DNA of 64,000 bases, taken from NCBI GenBank assembly GCA_964599095.1, contig CAZREB010000001.1, forward strand, positions 248,001 through 312,000, in the 5' to 3' direction. Made by a program: the position numbers and the translations under genes. Positions within the stretch are counted from its first letter, which is position 1. Each line of letters begins with the position of its first letter. Source of the stretch: SZAS-79 sp964599095. Its GTDB lineage: Bacteria; Pseudomonadota; Gammaproteobacteria; Burkholderiales; SG8-39. Positions 62,932 through 64,000 of this stretch are shown in pieces. The notes under the pieces are model-generated. The model was not told where the DNA came from. It was given only the letters and a program-made list of their open reading frames with translations, and made no database searches.

Positions 62932-64000
<1,069 letters not shown>

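Overview
The window looks like a chromosomal segment of a high-GC betaproteobacterium (Burkholderiales or a close relative). The basis is gene order and family content: lolB-ispE-tRNA-Gln-prs-rplY-pth-ychF, ftsY-ftsE-ftsX-rpoH, hslV-hslU, slmA-HAD-argB, xerC-DUF484-dapF-lpxL-lpxL divergent from metK, and a cytochrome oxidase locus carrying DUF2244, DUF2970 and DUF2909 proteins. Both window ends cut genes: an MmgE/PrpD protein on the left and metK on the right. I saw no phage, insertion sequence, CRISPR array, rRNA or replication origin.

Layout. 1-8.3 kb (+): a catabolic-looking cluster of an MmgE/PrpD protein, a four-gene Dpp/Opp-type ABC transporter without its binding protein, an acyl-CoA synthetase and a Rieske oxygenase, interrupted by a minus-strand Mrr-like membrane protein. 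8.3-15.3 kb (-): ychF, pth, rplY, prs, tRNA-Gln(UUG), ispE, lolB and a TPR protein. 15.3-20.9 kb: mutM, coaD, rsmD, then ftsY-ftsE-ftsX and rpoH. A CIRCE operator lies in the rpoH promoter. 20.9-30.3 kb (-): an aa3-type cytochrome c oxidase locus (coxB, coxA, a 44-residue protein, ctaG, DUF2970, coxC) with its assembly genes (SURF1, two SCO-type proteins, ctaA, ctaB).

30.4-43.9 kb: bioC, an amidase, comF, trmL, gpsA, an SH3 protein, secB, grxC, rhodanese, gpmA, envC, ctpA, moeB, slmA, a HAD phosphatase, argB and hsp20 with a strong sigma-32 promoter match. 43.9-45.8 kb: hslU and hslV. 45.9-55.4 kb (-): a metal-acquisition island with a ZnuB-type permease, a ZnuA-type binding protein, an outer-membrane porin, a thioredoxin-like protein, a TonB-dependent receptor, TonB/ExbD/ExbB, two small His/Cys proteins and a COG0523 metallochaperone GTPase. 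55.5-64 kb: a Tat-exported FecR-domain protein, rlmI, a pair of short chromate transporters, xerC, DUF484, dapF, two lipid A acyltransferases and metK.

The most distinctive signals are the CIRCE element on rpoH with a sigma-32 promoter on hsp20 (two layers of heat-shock control), the compact metal-uptake island with an unusual CSVC motif in the receptor plug and no ATPase, an intrinsic terminator ending five bases before the pth start codon, and a 3 x 27-bp tandem repeat at the end of coaD.
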